Below, piece by piece: positions 1-8,918 of a DNA stretch of 64,000 nt (position 1 is the first letter of the stretch; each line of letters starts with the position of its first letter). The DNA comes from an uncultured Vampirovibrio sp. GTDB taxonomy: Bacteria; Cyanobacteriota; Vampirovibrionia; Gastranaerophilales; Gastranaerophilaceae. Below the pieces are notes generated by a model. It saw nothing but the letters and a program-made list of their open reading frames with translations, ran no database searches and had not been told where the DNA came from. The stretch spans positions 62,001 to 126,000 of the forward strand of contig CAJTLW010000004.1 of the NCBI GenBank assembly GCA_910577515.1. Direction: 5' to 3'. Position numbers and translations under genes: made by a program.

Positions 1-608
1 ATATGATAGTTGGGCTTGTAAAGGCAAATTCAGGTTGTGTCACGCTTTTGAACAAAGAAACCAATGAAACTATTGATATGACAAAAATGCCTATGAACGA
101 GCGTGCAAAGCTTGGTGTAGGGTATCTTCCGCAGGAGGCTTCAATTTTCAGGAAACTTTCGGTTGAAGATAACCTGAAACTGGTTTTAGAGTTGAATGAT
201 AAGCTTGATAATAATCAAAAAAAAGAAAAACTTGAAGAATTATTAGAAGAGTTTGGCATGACACGCCACAGAAAATCAAGTGCAGTGTCGCTTTCGGGTG
301 GTGAAAGAAGAAGGGTTGAAATTGCCCGTGCCTTGGCTGCAACGCCGCATTTTATCCTTCTGGATGAGCCTTTTACAGGGATTGACCCTATTGCAATCGG
401 TGATATTAAAGAAAATATTTATAAATTAGCCCGTGAAAAGGGCCTCGGGGTGTTGATTACAGACCATAACCCAAAAGCAACTTTATCAATCACAGATAGA
501 GCTTATGTAATTTTTGACGGGAAAATTAAAATTCAGGGCAAAAGCAAGGAAGTGGCTGAAGACCCTGTGGCAAAAGAGTTTTACCTTGGTAAAGATTTTA
601 CTTTATAA
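1..608 (+). CDS. lptB: LPS export ABC transporter ATP-binding protein LptB (5' end outside window)
   Basis: This is the C-terminal four-fifths of the LptB ATPase that powers lipopolysaccharide extraction from the inner membrane by LptFG. The reading frame is open to the left edge, and the Walker A motif must lie outside the window; the first ATG at position 3 is internal, because 'MIVGLVKANSG' is the stretch that follows Walker A in this family. Visible motifs, counted from that Met, are the Q-loop (LPQEASIF, about residues 42-49), the ABC signature LSGGERRRVEIARAL (about 97-111), Walker B FILLDEPFTGID (about 117-128) and the H-loop LITDHN. The next gene is a YjgP/YjgQ permease starting 12 bases downstream, which fixes LptB over other ABC ATPases. 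Confidence 0.93.
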   Translation, partial: MIVGLVKANSGCVTLLNKETNETIDMTKMPMNERAKLGVGYLPQEASIFRKLSVEDNLKLVLELNDKLDNNQKKEKLEELLEEFGMTRHRKSSAVSLSGGERRRVEIARALAATPHFILLDEPFTGIDPIAIGDIKENIYKLAREKGLGVLITDHNPKATLSITDRAYVIFDGKIKIQGKSKEVAEDPVAKEFYLGKDFTL

Positions 609-620
609 AAGGAAAAATGA

Positions 621-1721
621 GTGTTTAGAATCAGTATATTCGACAAATTTATATTTAAACAGGTCTTAAAAGCAACACTTGTCTGCCTTTTATTATTTAT
701 AATTGTCTGGATTGCGCCTGAAACGCTTGTAAAAATAATTAAAAAAATCTTTACACATGTTTGGACAATAACCGAAGGGTTTAAATATCTTGTTTATGAA
801 TTACCTAAAGTGCTTGGAAAGGCAATACCTGTCGGGATTTTGCTTGGGTCGCTTTTTACTTTTGATAAACTTTCAAAAGATTCTGAACTCAGTATTTTAA
901 GGGGTATCGGGCTTTCATTTAACAGAATTATGGCACCGGTGTTGGTTTTTAGCCTTTTTCTTTCGTTTCTATGCTTTTATGTGAGTGATAAAATGATACC
1001 TTATGCTTCAAAAGCAACAGGCGAAGGAGCAAATTTTAACAAGCATTTTGTATACATTCAAAAGGATGAAGAGCAAGTTCCCACAAGGGGTATCATTATT
1101 TCAAATTTTATGACATCAGGTATAAAAAATCTTATAATTCTTAATTTTTCAAACGAAAAATATGACGATGCCATGACTTTTAAGAGCATTATCTTTGCGC
1201 CCTATGCACTTTTAAAAGATAATCATTGGCTGCTTCCTGAGGCAAAAGAGTATAAAATCAATAAAGGCGGGGTTTATACGGATATTGAGGATATAAAAGA
1301 CTATAAAATTTTAGAAGGTAAACTTGCAAACGATGTCTATATGATGATTTTAAACTCCACCAAAAAGGAGCGGTTTTTTACCACAAAAGAACTCAAAGAA
1401 TACAAAGATATCCTAAAAGAGCAGGATTTTACGGATGAATACAATTTTATTTTGACAAAATACTATCAAAGGTTTTTGCATCCCGTAACTTGTATTTTAT
1501 TTGCTGCAATTGGCTGCTTGCTCGGGTTTTCACCCCCAAGGAGCCAAAGATTAATTGGCTTTACTGTGGCTGTAGGGATGATTTTTGCTTATTATATTAC
1601 ACTGCCATTTTTTGATTTAATGGCGCAAAAGGGTGCAATGCCGCCGTTTTTAGCTGCTGCATTTCCTATTATTGCATTTACTATTTCAATATTTATGATA
1701 AAAAAAGTTAAGGACCTTTAA
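621..1721 (+). CDS. LptF/LptG family (YjgP/YjgQ) LPS export permease
   Basis: Inner-membrane subunit of the LPS exporter. The 366-aa protein has the family layout: an N-terminal membrane helix after a FDKFIFKQ-type entry, a second block with PKVLGKAIPVGILLG and ELSILRGIG, a periplasmic beta-jellyroll middle (about residues 130-260) and two or three C-terminal helices. I cannot tell LptF from LptG by eye. The start is GTG at 621; the nearby ATG at 617 is out of frame and closes after three codons. An AAAGGAAA stretch upstream can act as ribosome-binding site. It sits directly after lptB and 5 bases before the next gene, so the three are probably one operon. Confidence 0.9.
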   Translation: MFRISIFDKFIFKQVLKATLVCLLLFIIVWIAPETLVKIIKKIFTHVWTITEGFKYLVYELPKVLGKAIPVGILLGSLFTFDKLSKDSELSILRGIGLSFNRIMAPVLVFSLFLSFLCFYVSDKMIPYASKATGEGANFNKHFVYIQKDEEQVPTRGIIISNFMTSGIKNLIILNFSNEKYDDAMTFKSIIFAPYALLKDNHWLLPEAKEYKINKGGVYTDIEDIKDYKILEGKLANDVYMMILNSTKKERFFTTKELKEYKDILKEQDFTDEYNFILTKYYQRFLHPVTCILFAAIGCLLGFSPPRSQRLIGFTVAVGMIFAYYITLPFFDLMAQKGAMPPFLAAAFPIIAFTISIFMIKKVKDL

Positions 1722-1726
1722 AATAT

Positions 1727-2551
1727 ATGAAAAAATTAATTTTAACTATTTTTATAATATCGTTTGTGATAGCTCAAAACCTTTTAGGATGTGCGTTTTC
1801 AAAAGATGCTTCAGATGAAATTTTGATGGAGCATACAACACCAGGGGTTTATATTTTTAAATTAAACACCAAAAAAATAGGAAATAAAATCAAGCCCTAC
1901 GTGGCAAATAAACTTACAACAGCATCTGATATTTATAAAAATAATAAAAATTTTGCCCTTGTTTTGAATGGTGGATTTTTTGATATTATAACAGGGGATG
2001 CGGTTTCATACGTTACGATTGATGGAAATGTCGTAGAGACGCCGTTTTCCAATATGAAACTTATCCAAAATGCAGGCAGAACAAACAGATTAGAAGGAAT
2101 TTTAAACCGTGCAGAATTTCGTATTTTTGAAAATAACCGCGGTAAGCTCTTTTTTGATATTGATAATCACTTTGCCACAGTTCCCGAAGGAATGACCATC
2201 AAGCACTCTATTCAAGGCGGGCCTTTGGTTTATCCTGTTATGAATCTTGAAAAAGAGAGTTTTGTTATAATGGAGGATAACAAAGTAAAATTTCAGGCGG
2301 CGGATGTTCTAAAACGCAGGGAGAGAACAGTTTTAGCTTTAAAAAATGAAATTTTATACTTTATAATTTTTACAAATAAAAATAAGGTAAGTGTCACAGA
2401 AATCAGAGATTTTTGCCGCAAAATGAAGTTTGATAAGGCTATGGCGCTTGATGGCGGAGCTTCAACTTCTGTAAATTATAAAGATGTTGAAATTTTTTCA
2501 AGTTTTGGCAGCCAGAGGAGGGTAAAATCATTTCTGGTTGTTGAAAAATAG
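1727..2551 (+). CDS. Phosphodiester glycosidase (NAGPA-domain) lipoprotein
   Basis: The 274-aa product starts with a basic hydrophobic signal sequence ending in a lipobox-like LLGC at residues 19-22, so it is probably a lipoprotein. The body matches the NAGPA / phosphodiester glycosidase domain: FALVLNGGFFD near residue 75, a HSIQGGPLVYP block in the middle, RRERTVLAL, and the C-terminal KAMALDGGASTSVNY. The family cleaves sugars from phosphodiester-linked glycans and is often associated with the envelope. It lies 5 bases behind the LPS permease, which hints at an envelope glycan role; the substrate is unknown. Confidence 0.82.
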   Translation: MKKLILTIFIISFVIAQNLLGCAFSKDASDEILMEHTTPGVYIFKLNTKKIGNKIKPYVANKLTTASDIYKNNKNFALVLNGGFFDIITGDAVSYVTIDGNVVETPFSNMKLIQNAGRTNRLEGILNRAEFRIFENNRGKLFFDIDNHFATVPEGMTIKHSIQGGPLVYPVMNLEKESFVIMEDNKVKFQAADVLKRRERTVLALKNEILYFIIFTNKNKVSVTEIRDFCRKMKFDKAMALDGGASTSVNYKDVEIFSSFGSQRRVKSFLVVEK

Positions 2552-2638
2552 GCAAAAAATATTTTTCAAGCGGTTTATAGAAACGGTATAAACCCTTATA
2601 AAACAAAGGTTTATAATGTAATTGGAGAAAATAATAAA

Positions 2639-3181
2639 ATGGATGAAAATAAAATAAATGAAAATATCGAAAATAAAGATATGGCACAGGTTTCAGCAGA
2701 TAAAAAAACCGAAAACCCTAATAAAATAACACTTTTTGAAATTTTTGTTTTAATTTTGCTTGTTATTTGTGTCTGGCTTTATGTTTCGCCGAATTTTTTA
2801 CTGAAGGCTGAAAACCGCAAAAATTCGCTTGTACAGACTAATGCAAGTATTTTTACATCAAAAGCTTTGGCTGAATTTTCTGCAAATTCAAAAGTAAAGG
2901 CATCTGTGGTTTCAAATAAACTTGCAGAAGAATTAAACGCCGTAAATAAAAATCCGTTTTCTAAAAAAGCGCCTGCCTACTGTGTTTTAGACAAATGTGA
3001 ATGTGAAGGATGTGTAAAAATCAGCCCTAATGATAAAATAAATTCAATTACAGTTGAAGCGTATACAAAAGACAATATTTTGCTTGTAAGAACGGTTATC
3101 CAACCGCCTTCTTTTGTTACTTACACAAGGGATTTGACAGAACTTGAGAAAGAAAATAAGAAAAAAGGAAGCAAAAAATAA
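2639..3181 (+). CDS. Hypothetical single-pass membrane protein with Cys cluster
   Basis: A 180-aa protein I do not recognise. Residues 1-30 are acidic/asparagine-rich and probably cytoplasmic. Residues about 30-50 (ITLFEIFVLILLVICVWLYV) form one membrane helix. The rest, which should be periplasmic, contains a tight cysteine group CVLDKCECEGC near residue 118-128 that could bind metal or form disulfides, and a lysine-rich end. GGAG lies 11 bases before the ATG. Its stop overlaps the start of the next gene by one base, so the two are translationally coupled. Confidence 0.65.
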   Translation: MDENKINENIENKDMAQVSADKKTENPNKITLFEIFVLILLVICVWLYVSPNFLLKAENRKNSLVQTNASIFTSKALAEFSANSKVKASVVSNKLAEELNAVNKNPFSKKAPAYCVLDKCECEGCVKISPNDKINSITVEAYTKDNILLVRTVIQPPSFVTYTRDLTELEKENKKKGSKK

Positions 3182-3624
3182 TGCAATCTGAAACAAATCT
3201 TGAATATAAGGTGCAATACGCTGATACAGACGCTTATGGGGTGGTTTGGCACGGTACTTACCTTCGTTGGATGGAGGCGGGGCGTGTGGAATGGCTTTTT
3301 GACCATGGAGTTCGAATTGATGAATTGGCGCGTGATTTCGGGATTGTTATGCCTGTTGTGGATATCAATATTAAATATAAATTTTCCGCAAAACTCTTGA
3401 ATAATGTGGTTGTTAGCACTATTGTAAAAGAGCATACACCAGCCAGTGTTACATTTTATCAGGTTGTGAAAATTAAAGAAACCGGAAAAATTTGTACTGT
3501 GGCGGAAGTTCGTGCGACAGCAATTGACAAGAACGGCAAAGTGATCCGTGATTTAGCCTCTCTTATCGGACTTAAGCAGGAAACAAGAGAGCAAAAGATA
3601 GATAAACAGGCGCTTAAACAATAA
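3181..3624 (+). CDS. Acyl-CoA thioesterase, YbgC/4HBT hotdog family
   Basis: A 147-aa hotdog-fold thioesterase. The active-site block is VQYADTDAYGVVWHGTYLRW near residue 10-30, with the conserved Asp and His of the 4-hydroxybenzoyl-CoA thioesterase/YbgC type. Length is normal for the family. It probably hydrolyses acyl-CoA or acyl-ACP in the cytoplasm; in other diderms YbgC is linked to envelope lipid metabolism, which suits its place behind LPS-export genes. ATG overlaps the preceding stop by one base. Confidence 0.85.
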   Translation: MQSETNLEYKVQYADTDAYGVVWHGTYLRWMEAGRVEWLFDHGVRIDELARDFGIVMPVVDINIKYKFSAKLLNNVVVSTIVKEHTPASVTFYQVVKIKETGKICTVAEVRATAIDKNGKVIRDLASLIGLKQETREQKIDKQALKQ

Positions 3625-3675
3625 TTAGTTGTTTAAAACCATTATGGATAAAGACTTTTAAGGAATAATAAATCT

Positions 3676-4347
3676 ATGTTAAATGCTATAAATCAATATT
3701 TTACAGAACTTGGCACTATAGGGCTTGCCCTAAATTCTTGTATAGAGAGCTTTTTTCTTGTTCCGCCGCCGGATTTTTTACTGATTGCAATGGATTTAAA
3801 ATCGCCGAATAGTGCGCTATACTTTGCTTTTGTCTGCACTATAGCGTCTGCAATAGGCGGTGCAATAGGCTATTTTATAGGCAAGTTTGGCGGAAGACCG
3901 GTATTTAACTGGCTTTTCGGACTTATCAGCAAAAACGGAAACAGGAAAGCACAGGATCAGTTTGAAAAAGTGGAAGCGCTTTATAACAAATATGGCCCGC
4001 AAGCAGTATTTTTTGCAGCTTTTACGCCCATTCCATATAAAGTTTTTACAATTGCAAGCGGAATTTTGAACATGAATTTTTGGGCATTTATGGGCGCATC
4101 CATTGTGGGGCGAGGCTTAAGGTTTTTTATTGTAAGCAGTGTTTTGATGATATTCGGTGAAAAAATTAAAGACCATATTGAATTTGTAATTGTGGGTGCA
4201 ACCATTGTTATCATTGCGTTTTTCTACCTTTTATACAAAAAAAGAAATGCGTTGTCTAAAATTGATGCAAGCCGCACAATTTTGCAGGAAAGAATGGCAA
4301 ATTTAGAAGCAACAGAGCCTGCTGAAACTGAAGTATCAGTCAAATAA
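3676..4347 (+). CDS. DedA/VTT-domain (YqaA-like) membrane protein
   Basis: A 223-aa polytopic membrane protein of the VTT (SNARE-associated/DedA) family. Diagnostic blocks are AIGGAIGYFIGKFGG (about residues 55-70) and the re-entrant loop FFAAFTPIPYKVFTIASG (about 112-130), followed by GASIVGRGLRFF. The family includes lipid flippases and scramblases; the exact substrate cannot be read here. The N-terminus NSCIESFFLVPPPDFLLI is typical of YqaA. The C-terminal 30 residues are charged and cytoplasmic. It ends 13 bases before the convergent mannosidase gene. Confidence 0.82.
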   Translation: MLNAINQYFTELGTIGLALNSCIESFFLVPPPDFLLIAMDLKSPNSALYFAFVCTIASAIGGAIGYFIGKFGGRPVFNWLFGLISKNGNRKAQDQFEKVEALYNKYGPQAVFFAAFTPIPYKVFTIASGILNMNFWAFMGASIVGRGLRFFIVSSVLMIFGEKIKDHIEFVIVGATIVIIAFFYLLYKKRNALSKIDASRTILQERMANLEATEPAETEVSVK

Positions 4348-4360
4348 TTTTTTATAAAAG

Positions 4361-6784
4361 CTATAATTCAATAAACTCAATGGTTTTTGGGTTTATTGTT
4401 TTGTTTTTGAATTTAATATTTTTGTTGTCTGAATTGTAGAATACTCCAAAAACGTTATTATCAGCTGGCTTTAGCCCGTAAAAAATTAAATTTTCAGGCA
4501 AATTTAAGAATTTTTTTGAACATTCATTTTTAAAATCACCTAAAATGCCTACTGTTGGCTGATAAAAGGCTTCTGTATCTTGTTGGATTGAAGCTATATC
4601 AGGATTTAAACTGATACCGAAATTTAATTTTTGAAAACCCAAACATTGCAAATCAGGAGTTTCAATCGGCGGCCCTGCGGGGATAAATCTTGCAGGGTTT
4701 TTGGGTTCTGAAATCCTTGCTGTACCGCGGATTAAAGTAATTTTAAGTTCGTTTTTATAAATTTCATAATCATTCAATCCAAGGGTAAAAACGCCTAAAT
4801 TCTGCGCTATGAGCCATCTTTGCATAGGATAAGAATTGGTTTTTACCTCTATCTTTGCATATGCTGGCATATTAGCGCTTAAAAGCCAATTGGGGTCGTG
4901 TTTTCTTTCTATAAAACCTACCGCATCTTCTGCGAATGTTGTATCTATAGGGTTTTTCAATTTTAAGCACGCTTGAATTTTTCTATTTTTCTTATTATTG
5001 TTGAATTTTGCCTCAAATTCAAAAAATTTGGAATAATCAGAAAGTGTGATATCAAGTTTGAAATTGTGTTCAAAAATAAGCCTTAAAGTTGCTCTAACAT
5101 TACCTTTTTCAATTATTTTTGTGTTTAAAAGCTTGAATTCATTGGGTTTACCTATAGGGGCGCTATTGTATGAATCGCCAACGTCTTTTGTTTCAAGGAT
5201 TTTTAGTACATCTGAATATTTTGTGCCGGTCTTTTTATCTATAAAATTCAAGGATAACTTCCCGTTTTTACGTATTAAATTCGCTTCCAGCAAGGAATTT
5301 GAAATTTTATTTTCTGTAATTTCAAGACTGGAGCTGTTTTCAACATTTTTAATTTGGCTAAAAGAAAATGGTGGTAAGGATTTTACCTTTATTAAATATT
5401 CATAAAGTGGTAAATATTGTTCTGTAACGGGGATTTGCCTTGTATCATAAAGGATTTCATCACTAAAACCCCTGAATTTCCTGACTAATTGTGCATTTTG
5501 CATTTTAAAATCGGTTATAATCTTTATAGTGCCTGAATATTCATAATTTGAAAAGTTGAAGACACCAATTTTTGAACGCTGATTTTTGTTGGTATTTTTA
5601 TCTGTATTCTCTAAATTGCTTGCGGGGGTTGGATTTTTGAGGTATGTACGTTTAAAATCACGAATTAGCCTGTATTTTATGCCTTCCGTTATGGCTTTTA
5701 CCTTGTCAAATCTTGCTTGTACGCACTTATGAACTTCATCGGTTGAGCATCCGTAAATAGAATCATGTGCGTGATTTTTTATGAGCGTTTTTGCTGCAAA
5801 ATCCAGTGAAGGTGTGTATTTTCCTTTATTTTTAAAAACAGAATTCATAAAATAGTTAAAAGGTTCAACTATTCTAAATAATTCCCACTGAAGCTTAGCA
5901 TTTTCAATCTTTTGTGGGATTCTTGAAGAGTAAACCCCTGGCAGAATGTAGGTTTCAGAGTTATCAAGAAGCTCGCCTTCCGCTGTATACCTTGTGTAAT
6001 CAACATTTTGAGTATATTCAAAAGGAGAAGATAATTTTATTTCATAATTTTTCAAGTATTTATTAATATTTAAAATAATATTAGAAGAATTTTTCAAAGC
6101 CGCAAGATGATCGGCACCGATTGGTAAAAGCAGCGTATTAGAAGAGTTTTGGGCAATTCTATCCAAAATCTTTTCTAAATTTTGAGCGGTCTGTTCAAAA
6201 TCTTTTTTTGTAGCATCACCTATATCCTTCTGGCACAAGGGATGCAGCATATCCATAAAATACCCGTAGGGTAATTTTGTTAAATTTACGCCGTTTATTT
6301 GAAAATCGTTATGCGGCAATGCTCCGATTCCTCTCCAGGCAAGAGCGGAGCCTATTTTAAATGATTTTAAAATTTCAAATATGCTTTTTGAATGTCCGAA
6401 AGTATCTGGTAAATATCCTATAAAATCTGTCATACCAAGGTTTTTAGAGTATTCAAGCCCTAAAGATAAATTTCTTATTAAAGAAATGCCATTTACTAAA
6501 AAATTATCAGCACTCACAAAAAACGGCCCGATAGCAAGCTTTCCTTTCCCTATCAATGATTTTACCGTTTCTAATTTTTCAGGGCGAAATTTCAGATAAT
6601 CTTCAAGGGCGCAGGTTTGCCCGTCAAAGTAAAAATAAGGCATAGAGCCGCTTTCAAGCTCATCTAAAATTTCATCAAAAACTTCTAAAAGCCTTAAATT
6701 AAATTCTTCTTTGCTTCTGTACCATTCTCTGTCCCAATGGGTGTGAAGGTAGGCTATCACTTGTTTTTTGAGTTTTTTTACCAT
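4361..6784 (-). CDS. Glycoside hydrolase family 38 alpha-mannosidase
   Basis: An 807-aa enzyme with no signal peptide, so cytoplasmic. HTHWDREW at residues 14-21 is the zinc and substrate-binding entry motif of GH38, and YLPDTFGHS places the probable nucleophile Asp near residue 127. NHAHDSIYGCSTDEVH near residue 330 is the other conserved active-site block. The C-terminal half is the beta-rich GH38 domain. Members act on alpha-mannosides such as host N-glycan fragments or mannosylglycerate. It is alone on its strand, with the upstream intergenic ending in the divergent 83-aa gene. Function class is firm; substrate is not. Confidence 0.9.
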   Translation of the reverse strand: MVKKLKKQVIAYLHTHWDREWYRSKEEFNLRLLEVFDEILDELESGSMPYFYFDGQTCALEDYLKFRPEKLETVKSLIGKGKLAIGPFFVSADNFLVNGISLIRNLSLGLEYSKNLGMTDFIGYLPDTFGHSKSIFEILKSFKIGSALAWRGIGALPHNDFQINGVNLTKLPYGYFMDMLHPLCQKDIGDATKKDFEQTAQNLEKILDRIAQNSSNTLLLPIGADHLAALKNSSNIILNINKYLKNYEIKLSSPFEYTQNVDYTRYTAEGELLDNSETYILPGVYSSRIPQKIENAKLQWELFRIVEPFNYFMNSVFKNKGKYTPSLDFAAKTLIKNHAHDSIYGCSTDEVHKCVQARFDKVKAITEGIKYRLIRDFKRTYLKNPTPASNLENTDKNTNKNQRSKIGVFNFSNYEYSGTIKIITDFKMQNAQLVRKFRGFSDEILYDTRQIPVTEQYLPLYEYLIKVKSLPPFSFSQIKNVENSSSLEITENKISNSLLEANLIRKNGKLSLNFIDKKTGTKYSDVLKILETKDVGDSYNSAPIGKPNEFKLLNTKIIEKGNVRATLRLIFEHNFKLDITLSDYSKFFEFEAKFNNNKKNRKIQACLKLKNPIDTTFAEDAVGFIERKHDPNWLLSANMPAYAKIEVKTNSYPMQRWLIAQNLGVFTLGLNDYEIYKNELKITLIRGTARISEPKNPARFIPAGPPIETPDLQCLGFQKLNFGISLNPDIASIQQDTEAFYQPTVGILGDFKNECSKKFLNLPENLIFYGLKPADNNVFGVFYNSDNKNIKFKNKTINPKTIEFIEL

Positions 6785-6912
6785 TTTTTTGCCTTAAAAG
6801 TATACCACATTTTACCATATTCAACATATAATTTTCCATTTTTTAGAGGAACTTAAAAAAATAAAACTTGTTATACTAATATCTGAAAAGGTAATTAATC
6901 CCCAATAAAGTT

Positions 6913-7164
6913 ATGAACAAAAAATTATTAAAACGCATTGAAATTGAAATTTTAAACTGCAAAAAACAATTATTGGAACTTAGCCCCTATATAGATTCAA
7001 ACCCCTCTATGGCAGAAGCTTATAACAGAACACTTGTAAAAAAAGCAATACTCGTTGATAAATATAAAAAACTTTGCGAGCCGCTTCCTGCTGTGAAAAA
7101 AATAGTTAATCTTCTTAAATTTAAAAAAGGTAAAAAGCTTATTTGTGACTATTTTCCAAGCTAA
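6913..7164 (+). CDS. Hypothetical 83-aa basic protein
   Basis: A short lysine-rich helical protein (KKLLKRIEIEILNCKKQLLE at the start) with no domain I recognise. It is divergently transcribed from the mannosidase and is followed by a hairpin terminator at about 7197-7230, which supports a real transcription unit. No strong ribosome-binding site is visible before the ATG. Confidence 0.5.
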   Translation: MNKKLLKRIEIEILNCKKQLLELSPYIDSNPSMAEAYNRTLVKKAILVDKYKKLCEPLPAVKKIVNLLKFKKGKKLICDYFPS

Positions 7165-7196
7165 AAATATCTGATTAATTTCGTAAAAGCAAATAA

Positions 7197-7230
7197 AAAA
7201 GGGTCGAATTATCGGCCCTTGAAATTTTTG
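7197..7230 (+). terminator. Intrinsic terminator after the 83-aa gene
   Basis: GGGTCGA-ATTA-TCGGCCC forms a 7-bp stem (one G-U pair) with a 4-base loop at 7201-7218, preceded by A6 and followed by TTGAAATTTTTG. Confidence 0.55.
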
Positions 7231-7576
7231 TAAGTATCCTCGTCGTGGTAGTAGTAATTTGGTAAGTGAATTTAAGGCATCTTACCTTTGCCTTTTCTCT
7301 CTTCTCTCTTTTTAGTGGGGTTTAGTGGTAATTTTCTCTAATTTTCTCTTTTTTAATGTGGTTGTTTTTCTCTTGTGGTTTGTGTTTTAGTGGTTTTTTA
7401 TTTCTCTCTCGTACTTATATAAAGTATTTGCTTTAAAAAATATTGCTTTTTTATATACTTTTTACTTAAGATATTGTAATATTGTGCAATAAAAGTTTAC
7501 AATATTAGGCTAAAACCAGCTGATAGCTTGAAGATAATTTTTTAACTATGCGCAACAAATTTTGACGGATAAAATT
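7231..7576. other. Gene-free stretch with C/T-rich segment
   Basis: No credible coding region. About 7280-7415 is strongly strand-biased: repeated TTTTCTCT/TCTCTT and TTTAGTGGT words on the plus strand, so G/A-rich with almost no T-to-A alternation on the minus strand. The rest is ordinary A+T-rich sequence. It lies at the 3' side of the exonuclease gene. Confidence 0.4.
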
Positions 7577-8503
7577 TTAATGGCACTTATCAGGTTTCAC
7601 AACGTTAAAAGTTTTATTTTCAGTAATTTCACATCTTGCGGCTTTAATTTTATCTTTAATTTCGCTATCAAGGCTTGAACCGTTTACAAGCCTGTCTACA
7701 AAAGCGTTATTCAAGCGTACAGCCTTTGGTAAAGCGCCGATTTCATCTAAGATATCCTTAATTTGAACAAAATCGTAAGAAAAGGTTTTTTTGCAGTTAT
7801 AGGTTAAAATTTCGCCTGAATTTGAAACAATATCTTCGCCGCCTTTTTCAAAATAAACTTTAAAGATTGAGCGGAGGTCTTGAATTTCAGACTGCATAAT
7901 GGTTATAGCCTGTTGAAGTCTTAAATATCTTTCAAAAAGGTATTCGATATTGTTTAATTGACCTAATTGCCATTCATATTTTTGGAAATAAAGTTTTTTT
8001 AATTTTGGATAACAGAGGGCAAGGCCTTCAGCATCTGCAAAAGCTCTATGGCGTGTTGAAAAATCAACGTTAAAAGTGTTCATCAAAGATTCTAATCCGC
8101 AGGATTCAAGCTGAGGATAGACTTCCTTAAACATAATTTGTGTATCGATATGATGGTTTTCTAATGGCTTATTGTATAGTCTTTTTGAGGTTCTGTTTAA
8201 AAAACTGAAATCAAAAATCGCATTGTGTGCAACAATCGGATAGTTTCCGATGAATTCAAAAATTTTAGGGAAAATTTCTTCTTCTGTGGGTGCATCTGCA
8301 AGCATTTCTTCTGTGATACCGTGGATTGCTTCTGATGATTTTCTTATGTGTTGTTTTGCGTTAACAAGAGTTTCGAATTTTTCTGTTATCTCGCCGTTTA
8401 CAAGTTTCACAGCGCCGAATTCGATAATTTTTTCTTTAGTATAGTCAAGCCCTGTGGTTTCAACATCTAAAACAATTTCAATCTCATCTTTTTTCTTTGG
8501 CAT
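7577..8503 (-). CDS. DEDDh 3'-5' exonuclease (DnaQ / PolC-exonuclease type)
   Basis: A 308-aa protein. The N-terminal ~170 residues carry all three Exo motifs: VLDVETTGLD (Asp13, Glu15), VAHNAIFDFSFLN (about 92-104) and HRAFADAEGLALCY (about 153-166), the last with the His and Asp of DEDDh enzymes. This arrangement is found in DNA polymerase III epsilon subunits and PolC-type exonuclease domains. The C-terminal ~130 residues have no motif I know. Probably a DNA proofreading or repair exonuclease acting on single strands. The SRP RNA gene lies upstream on the same strand. Confidence 0.85.
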   Translation of the reverse strand: MPKKKDEIEIVLDVETTGLDYTKEKIIEFGAVKLVNGEITEKFETLVNAKQHIRKSSEAIHGITEEMLADAPTEEEIFPKIFEFIGNYPIVAHNAIFDFSFLNRTSKRLYNKPLENHHIDTQIMFKEVYPQLESCGLESLMNTFNVDFSTRHRAFADAEGLALCYPKLKKLYFQKYEWQLGQLNNIEYLFERYLRLQQAITIMQSEIQDLRSIFKVYFEKGGEDIVSNSGEILTYNCKKTFSYDFVQIKDILDEIGALPKAVRLNNAFVDRLVNGSSLDSEIKDKIKAARCEITENKTFNVVKPDKCH

Positions 8504-8538
8504 CCAAAATTCCCCATTGTTATTAAAAAGTTAATATA

Positions 8539-8799
8539 AACCACGCCACTACCTTTCGAAAATAAAAAATAAAATCTACATCTTAAATATCTCCTCCGTC
8601 TTTTAAAAACACCCGCCCGTAAATGCCCTGTGCTGCTATGTTTCCATCCTGACACGGTGGGGCAAATCAAACGCCGCCTTAAAAAACGGGATTAACAATA
8701 TTTAAGTTTTCAATGTTCATTTTCTATGCCCTCACGGTAGGCTCTGCACCCGGCATTGGCTTCCGGTCGAGAGTTTGCAACACCCCGTGGAGCGTGGTT
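8539..8799 (-). ncRNA. ffs: Large-type SRP RNA with Alu-like 5' domain
   Basis: The transcript carries the domain IV core of signal recognition particle RNA: GTGTCAGG-ATG-GAAA-CAT-AGCAGCAC at about 8627-8653, with a GNRA tetraloop and the CAGG/AGCAG symmetric loop that binds Ffh. Flanking pairings extend it: TTTGCCC/GGGCATTT, CGTTTTTTAA/TTAAAAGACG (10 bp with one G-U) and CTTAAATAT/ATATTTAAG (9 bp perfect). The ends close with AACCACGC (8792-8799) and GCGTGGTT (8539-8546), an 8-bp perfect helix, giving about 261 nt. The 5' portion folds separately (CACGG/CCGTG enclosing CTCT/AGAG and CCGG/CCGG), consistent with an Alu domain as in Bacillus-type SRP RNA. An extended -10 (TGTTACAAT) ends 6-7 bases before the 5' end. 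Confidence 0.9.
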
Positions 8800-8876
8800 A
8801 AAAATATTGTAACATAAATAAGATTAGAATATTCTTTTTTGCTAAACGATGCTTTGTATCAGTATTTGCAGGATGT

Positions 8877-8891
8877 AATTTATTGCACCGC
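8877..8891. repeat. 15-bp repeat shared with 20755-20769
   Basis: AATTTATTGCACCGC here is the exact reverse complement of GCGGTGCAATAAATT at 20755-20769. Both sites also lie within 0.6 kb of the 24-bp GGGCGAAC... repeat, so they may be parts of one decayed repeat family. Confidence 0.45.
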
Positions 8892-8918
8892 TTGCGTTAT
8901 CTTTCGATTTTCTCTCCT

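Noticed and set aside
8690..8800. Riboswitch-like fold upstream of the exonuclease gene
   Set aside because: The pairings are better explained as the Alu-type 5' half of the SRP RNA, whose two ends pair perfectly.
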